In this document: positions 5,861 to 9,450 of the stretch, in pieces
How positions within the stretch are numbered: the stretch's first letter is position 1
Layout of the letters: every line of letters starts with the position of its first letter
Assembly: GCA_900543625.1 (NCBI GenBank)
Contig: UQSF01000033.1
Coordinates: 1 to 9,450 of the forward strand
Direction of reading: 5' to 3'
Length of the DNA stretch: 9,450 bases
Source of the DNA: an uncultured Eubacteriales bacterium
GTDB lineage: Bacteria > Bacillota > Clostridia > Oscillospirales > Oscillospiraceae
Notes under the pieces: generated by a model
The model's input: the letters and a program-made list of their open reading frames with translations, nothing else
Database searches by the model: none
Told to the model about the DNA's origin: nothing
Made by a program: the position numbers and the translations under genes

Positions 5861-7139
5861 CGGCAGCCGCCTCCGTTCCCTTGAGCAGATATACACAGTC
5901 ACACACGATGCCGGCGGCGGCGGACACCACGTCGTCGCGCGTGACCTCCTCCACGAGCGCGGCCATTTCCGGCGGGTCAATGTCCAGCCCCTGTACCGTG
6001 CGGTTGAGCCAGTACCACGCCAGCGTGTCGGGTGCGTCGGCTCTGGCGCGCAGATCACCGGCCGCGCTGCGGATGGCGCAGCGCAGCTCCTCGTCCGTAA
6101 AGTCACCGCTGCGCACGGCGTCGAGCTGCGCAGTGATCTCGGTGAGCGCGCGCTCGTAATGATTTGCGGCGATGCCGCTCGTCACGGTCAGAAGTCCCTT
6201 GTGCGTGTCCAGCTGTGAGCCGACGGAGTAGCACAGGCTGAGCCGCTCACGCAGGTTCAAAAACAGTTTCGACGTCACGCAGCCGCCGTAGAGCGCGTTC
6301 AAAACGAACAGTACCGGCAGGTCGGGGTCTTCCATGCATGTGCCGAGGCGATAGCCCACGGCGAGCTGCGCCTGCGAGACCGGGAGCGTCTCGGTCACAT
6401 AGCGCGGCTGCTCCTCGAGCGCGTTCATGCGGATGTCCGTGCCGATGTCCTCGTCAAGCGCTCCGCGCGGCATCGTGGCGAGCACATCCGTGAGGATGCG
6501 CGCAACGCGCCTTCCGTCTATGGAGCCGCAGTAGAAGATCTCCACCGGGCTCGTCGAGAGCAGGTCATGGTAGCGCATCGTCAGCTTGCGGTAGTGGATG
6601 CGCTCGGCGTCCGCTTCCTCACCGAGGCGGGGCACGGCGAAATCCTCGCAGCAGCACATATGGGTGTACAGGCGCTCGCGTGCATAGCTGCGCTTGTTGT
6701 TCACGGCCGCGCGGATGCGCGCGATCAGCTGCGTGCGCTCACTGTCGACAATGTCCGGCCGCAGCAGGCCGCCGCGCGTGTTCGGGTGCAGCAGCAGGTC
6801 GGCCACATCGGCCGCGAGCCGGGGAAATATTTCCTCGCCGAGTGCGCCGTCGTCGGCAAAATCGGCCTCGAAGCCAACGGCCTGTATTTCTCCCAGCTTG
6901 TGCACGACCGGCGTGATGTGCGCGCCGTAGAGCCCGTCGAGCTCGGCTGCGATTGCCTCCAGATCGGGCAGGCGCGTGCAGCCGCGCCGCAGCACATACG
7001 GCAGCACGGCCGTGCAGGCGGCCGTTTCGCGCCGCAGCTGCGTCAGCAGATTCACGCTCAGCCACGCGGTCTTGAATTTCTCCGTGCGCAGGGCGGTCAG
7101 CCACACGCCGGGCAGGATCTCCGTGCGGATGCGTTGCAT
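5850..7139 (-). CDS. M16 family peptidase-like protein, YmfF-like, no zinc motif
   Basis: This 429-residue protein is the probable non-catalytic partner of the neighbouring M16 peptidase. No HxxEH is present where the N-terminal lobe should carry it; the corresponding region around 41-72 reads ACTAVLPYVLRRG and LDGLYGAH. The C-terminal lobe keeps the M16 substrate-side motif, with TSKLFLNLRERLSLCYSVGS at 289-308 (Arg297 to Tyr304). This matches the division of labour in B. subtilis YmfF/YmfH and other two-subunit M16B enzymes, where one subunit binds zinc and the other contributes the Arg/Tyr pair. A Cys-rich MCCC lies at 161-164. The start ATG at 7139 has AAAGGAGC upstream; a further in-frame ATG at 7187 lacks a site and lies next to the promoter -10 box. 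The stop overlaps the next gene's start by 11 bases. Both M16 proteins are exactly 429 residues long. Confidence 0.9.
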   Translation of the reverse strand: MQRIRTEILPGVWLTALRTEKFKTAWLSVNLLTQLRRETAACTAVLPYVLRRGCTRLPDLEAIAAELDGLYGAHITPVVHKLGEIQAVGFEADFADDGALGEEIFPRLAADVADLLLHPNTRGGLLRPDIVDSERTQLIARIRAAVNNKRSYARERLYTHMCCCEDFAVPRLGEEADAERIHYRKLTMRYHDLLSTSPVEIFYCGSIDGRRVARILTDVLATMPRGALDEDIGTDIRMNALEEQPRYVTETLPVSQAQLAVGYRLGTCMEDPDLPVLFVLNALYGGCVTSKLFLNLRERLSLCYSVGSQLDTHKGLLTVTSGIAANHYERALTEITAQLDAVRSGDFTDEELRCAIRSAAGDLRARADAPDTLAWYWLNRTVQGLDIDPPEMAALVEEVTRDDVVSAAAGIVCDCVYLLKGTEAAADDK

Positions 7140-7145
7140 AATTGC

Positions 7146-7153
7146 GCTCCTTT
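7146..7153 (-). promoter_or_regulatory. Ribosome binding site deciding the YmfF-like start
   Basis: AAAGGAGC on the minus strand is followed by GCAATT or CAATT and the ATG at 7139, a normal spacing. This favours 7139 over an upstream in-frame ATG at 7187, which would lie at or before the predicted transcription start. Confidence 0.85.
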
Positions 7154-7188
7154 CCCAGATGGGTGTTTCCGTTTTTCCGGAATGCATT

Positions 7189-7217
7189 ATTATATCATGC
7201 CTTACCTATCTTGGGAA
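7189..7217 (-). promoter_or_regulatory. Predicted sigma-A promoter for the M16-M16-lgt operon
   Basis: The minus strand has a perfect -10 box TATAAT (7189-7194), a 17-base spacer, and a -35 box TTCCCA (7212-7217) matching four of six consensus bases. The predicted start is near 7182, giving a leader of about 43 bases before the ATG at 7139. The -35 box and part of the spacer lie within the last codons of the GH94 gene. The M16-lgt genes can therefore be expressed separately from GH94, although read-through is possible because I see no terminator hairpin in the 62-base gap. Confidence 0.7.
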
Positions 7218-9399
7218 TAGGGTTTCGGCCGTTTTTTGCCGATGCCGCCGCCGTCATAGGGCTTTTCGTCCACGGTCACACCGTCCGGCCGCAGGCGGAT
7301 CGTGTGCAGCAGCCCGGCCCCGTCGCGCCAGCGCACGGTGCACTCCGGCCAGCCGGCCGGCAGCCGCGGCTCGGGGTAGAGCACGCCGCCGCGCAGATGC
7401 AGCCCCAGCAGCTCCTCCGCCGCGACGCGCAGATACCAGCCCGCCGCGCCGGTATACCATGTCCACCCGGCCGCACCGGCGTTGTCCCCGGCGGCAACGT
7501 CGGCCGCGAGCACATACGGCTCGCCCTCGTAGCGCGCCGGGTCGTGCGCCGCGGGCAGCACCGCGCGCAGGATCTCCGCGCCCTCGTCCGTGCGCCCCGT
7601 GCGCAGCAGCGCCATGGCCAGCCACAGCGCGCCGTGGGTGTACTGCCCGCCGTTTTCGCGCAGCCCCGCGCCGTAGCTGCGCACGTAGCCCGTCTCGGGC
7701 GTACGCCGTGTGATGGGCGGGTCAAACAGCCGCACGACGTTGTGCTCCCGGTCAAAGAGCTGCTCCACGGCGCTTGTGAGCGCACAGTGCACGTGCGCGG
7801 GGTCGGCGTGCGTGTCAAAGGCCGCGAACGCCTGCGCGATCGCGTCGATGCGGCACTCGCCGCTTTTTTCAGAACCGAGCGGCTGCCCGTCGTCATAGTA
7901 GCCGCGGCGATACCACGCGCCGTCCCACGCGGCCTCAGCTGCGCGCGTGCAGCGGTCGGCGGCAAGGGTGAGCTGTTCGGCCGCGTGTCCGCCGATGAGG
8001 GCGGCAAATTTCCGCGCCGTGACGGCGAAAAACCACGTCAGCCACACGCTCTCGCCGCGCCCCTGTGCGCCCACACGGTCGAAGGCGTCGTTCCAGTCGC
8101 CGGTGCCGATCAGCAGCAGGCCGTGCGCGCCCACGCCCCGCGCCAGCACGCGCATAAAGGCGCGGCGGCAGTGCTCGAGCACCGTGCCGGTCTCCGCCCC
8201 CGGTGTGAGCGGCTGATACCGGTCGTGCTCGTTTTCCTCCAGCTCCTCGCCCGCAAGGAAGGGGTACTCTGCGCTCAGGATCTGCGTGTCGCCGGTCTTT
8301 TGTGCATACTCGCACACAGCCCACGGCAGCCACAGCAGGTCGTCCGAGATGCGCGTGCGCACGCCGTGCTCGACCCCGAAACCCGCGTGCCACCAGTGGC
8401 ACACGTCCCCGGCGGAAAACTGGTGCGCGCACGCGTACCCGATCTGCTCGCGCGCGGGCTTGCTGTCGAGCAGCAGCAGATTCACCGCGTCCTGAAGCTG
8501 GTCGCGGAAGCCGAATGCGCCGCCGTTCTGGTACAGGCTCGTGCGCGCCATCAGCCGGCAGCACAGCGTCTGATATGCCGCCCAGCCGCCGAGATAGCGG
8601 TTCATGGCTTCGTCCGGCGTCGTGATCCACAGGCGCGACACCGCGCCCAGCCACCGCTCACGCACACGGTGCAGCGCGCGCACGGCCTCGTCCGGCTGCG
8701 TCAGACGCAGGAGGTTTGCGCGCGTATCGCAGCCGCACACGAGCACGCCCTGCCGCTCGACGACGCCCTCGAGCGCAAAGCAGGGGCTCAGCCCCGCGCC
8801 CGCGCGCCGGTCCATCTGACCGCGCAGGAACGAAAACCGGTCGCACGTCCACCCCGTGAGCGGCATACCCGCCGCCGCGCAGACGTGCAGGGGCGTGTCT
8901 GCGCGTGCGTTCCCGGCCGTGAACACGCCGCCGGAATACGCCGTCACCACGGCGGGGGCGTCCGCGTCGCGCCCGGCACAGACGAGGTCGGTGTGCCACG
9001 TGATGCGCGCGCGCCCCGCGCACTCGATGAGCAGCACGCGCGCGTTCGCGTCCTCGGGCACGAACGCCGTCACGCGCACGGACATCCCGTCCACGGTGCG
9101 CTCCCACGCCGCCCAGCCGAAGCCGTATTCCACCCGTGCGCGCCCGTCGTCGTCAAAGAGCGATACCGCGCCCGCGCGTGTTGTCATGCGCAGCGTCTCC
9201 GTGCCGCGCAGCACCCACGGGTCGCACAGCCAGCGGTTGATGCGCCCGGTGTGCGCGTTGCGATACCAGAGGTGTCCCGTGCCCGCGTCGGTCGCAAGAA
9301 AGCCGAAGCGCCCGTTCGTGAGCACGTTGCTCCACGCGCGCGGCGGCAGTCCGGTGAAGGCGACCGTGCCGTCGGCGTCCCAGTGCACGTCGCTGCCGG
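7202..9399 (-). CDS. GH94 family glycoside phosphorylase, NdvB-type (5' end missing)
   Basis: Family GH94 enzymes phosphorolyse beta-glucosides with inversion, or form the C-terminal domain of cyclic beta-1,2-glucan synthases (NdvB/ChvB). The 731 visible residues run open to the contig end and have no certain start. The GTG at 9388 is in frame, but coding sequence continues upstream (Gly-Ser-Asp) to 9399, where adapter begins. Numbered from that GTG, PRAWSNVL at 16-23 is the N-terminal beta-sandwich entry motif, and EYGFGWAAWE lies at 87-96. YQNGGAFGFRDQLQD (286-300) and GDVCHWWH (327-334) are catalytic-domain signatures. GTGDWNDAFDRVG (428-440) carries the predicted general acid Asp434, and GESVW follows at 445-449. 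These motifs are closer to NdvB-type than to cellobiose phosphorylase sequences as I recall them. It could be a stand-alone enzyme lacking a few dozen residues or the end of a much longer synthase. No signal peptide is visible. Substrate is undetermined; cytoplasmic beta-glucan phosphorolysis is likely if it is stand-alone. Confidence 0.9.
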
Positions 9400-9450
9400 A
9401 GATCGGAAGAGCGTCGTGTAGGGAAAGAGTGTAGATCTCGGTGGTCGCCG
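9400..9450. other. Illumina adapter sequence (assembly artefact)
   Basis: From AGATCGGAAGAGCGTCG at 9400 to the end, the 51 bases match the reverse complement of the Illumina TruSeq universal adapter as I know it. This includes AGGGAAAGAGTGTAGATCTC and the terminal GGTGGTCGCCG. It is not genomic sequence. The A at 9400 could be genomic by chance. The GH94 reading frame and all antisense frames that extend past 9399 are chimeric beyond that point. Confidence 0.98.

Noticed and set aside
4496..5884. A 462-codon plus-strand open frame opposite the YmfH-like gene
   Set aside because: Shadow of the M16 gene: low-complexity Arg/His/Gly composition, no ribosome binding site, no motifs. Similar shadows at 2126-3199 and 3700-4683 were dismissed for the same reason.
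5861..6106. An 82-residue N-terminal extension of the YmfH-like protein
   Set aside because: It lies entirely inside the YmfF-like gene in another frame. The M16 domain begins normally at 5860, which has GGAGG upstream.
7142..9421. A 759-codon open frame on the plus strand, antisense to GH94
   Set aside because: It mirrors the GH94 gene in GC-rich DNA, has no domain motifs, is dominated by Arg/Ala/His/Pro, and its end lies inside adapter sequence. The minus-strand frame carries clear GH94 motifs.

Overview
The window looks like a complete short contig from a GC-rich, Gram-positive clostridial bacterium, plausibly Oscillospiraceae or Ruminococcaceae of gut origin. This placement is inference. 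It rests on the high GC content, strong AGGAGG-type ribosome binding sites, an S-layer-homology (SLH) surface protein, a lipoprotein-anchored GH25 muramidase, and a YmfF/YmfH-type pair of M16 peptidase genes. Both ends are assembly ends. The left end cuts through a tRNA gene. The last 51 bases (9400-9450) are Illumina sequencing adapter, not genome.

Layout from left to right: a 3'-truncated tRNA-Thr(UGU) on the minus strand with a near-perfect sigma-A promoter; then a plus-strand operon of three genes. These encode a 92-residue helical protein of unknown function, a GH25 lysozyme lipoprotein, and a secreted subtilisin-like protease with three C-terminal SLH repeats. The operon ends at a strong hairpin terminator (3139-3180) lying between convergent genes. 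All remaining genes are on the minus strand. In transcription order they are: a GH94 (NdvB-type) glycoside phosphorylase cut at its N-terminus by the contig end; a YmfF-like M16 peptidase homologue lacking the zinc motif; a YmfH-like M16 peptidase with HxxEH; lgt (prolipoprotein diacylglyceryl transferase); and a 159-residue amphipathic or coiled-coil protein.

The plus-strand operon supplies extracellular activities: a membrane-anchored peptidoglycan hydrolase and a cell-wall-attached serine protease. On the minus strand, the two M16 genes overlap by 11 bases and the second overlaps lgt by 20 bases, so the three are probably translationally coupled. They start from their own promoter (7189-7217), which overlaps the 3' end of the GH94 gene. 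Lgt is the enzyme that would lipidate the GH25 protein at Cys36, so the two halves of the window are functionally connected even though they are separate transcripts.

No gap exceeds 300 bases. The largest gene-free stretches are 63-148 (86 bases, AT-rich, promoter region), 3131-3195 (terminator), 3676-3720 and 7140-7201. I found no mobile element, CRISPR array, riboswitch or clearly new system. The most important unusual feature is the adapter artefact. The most biologically interesting parts are the surface-hydrolase operon, the M16-M16-lgt cluster and two uncharacterised small helical proteins.
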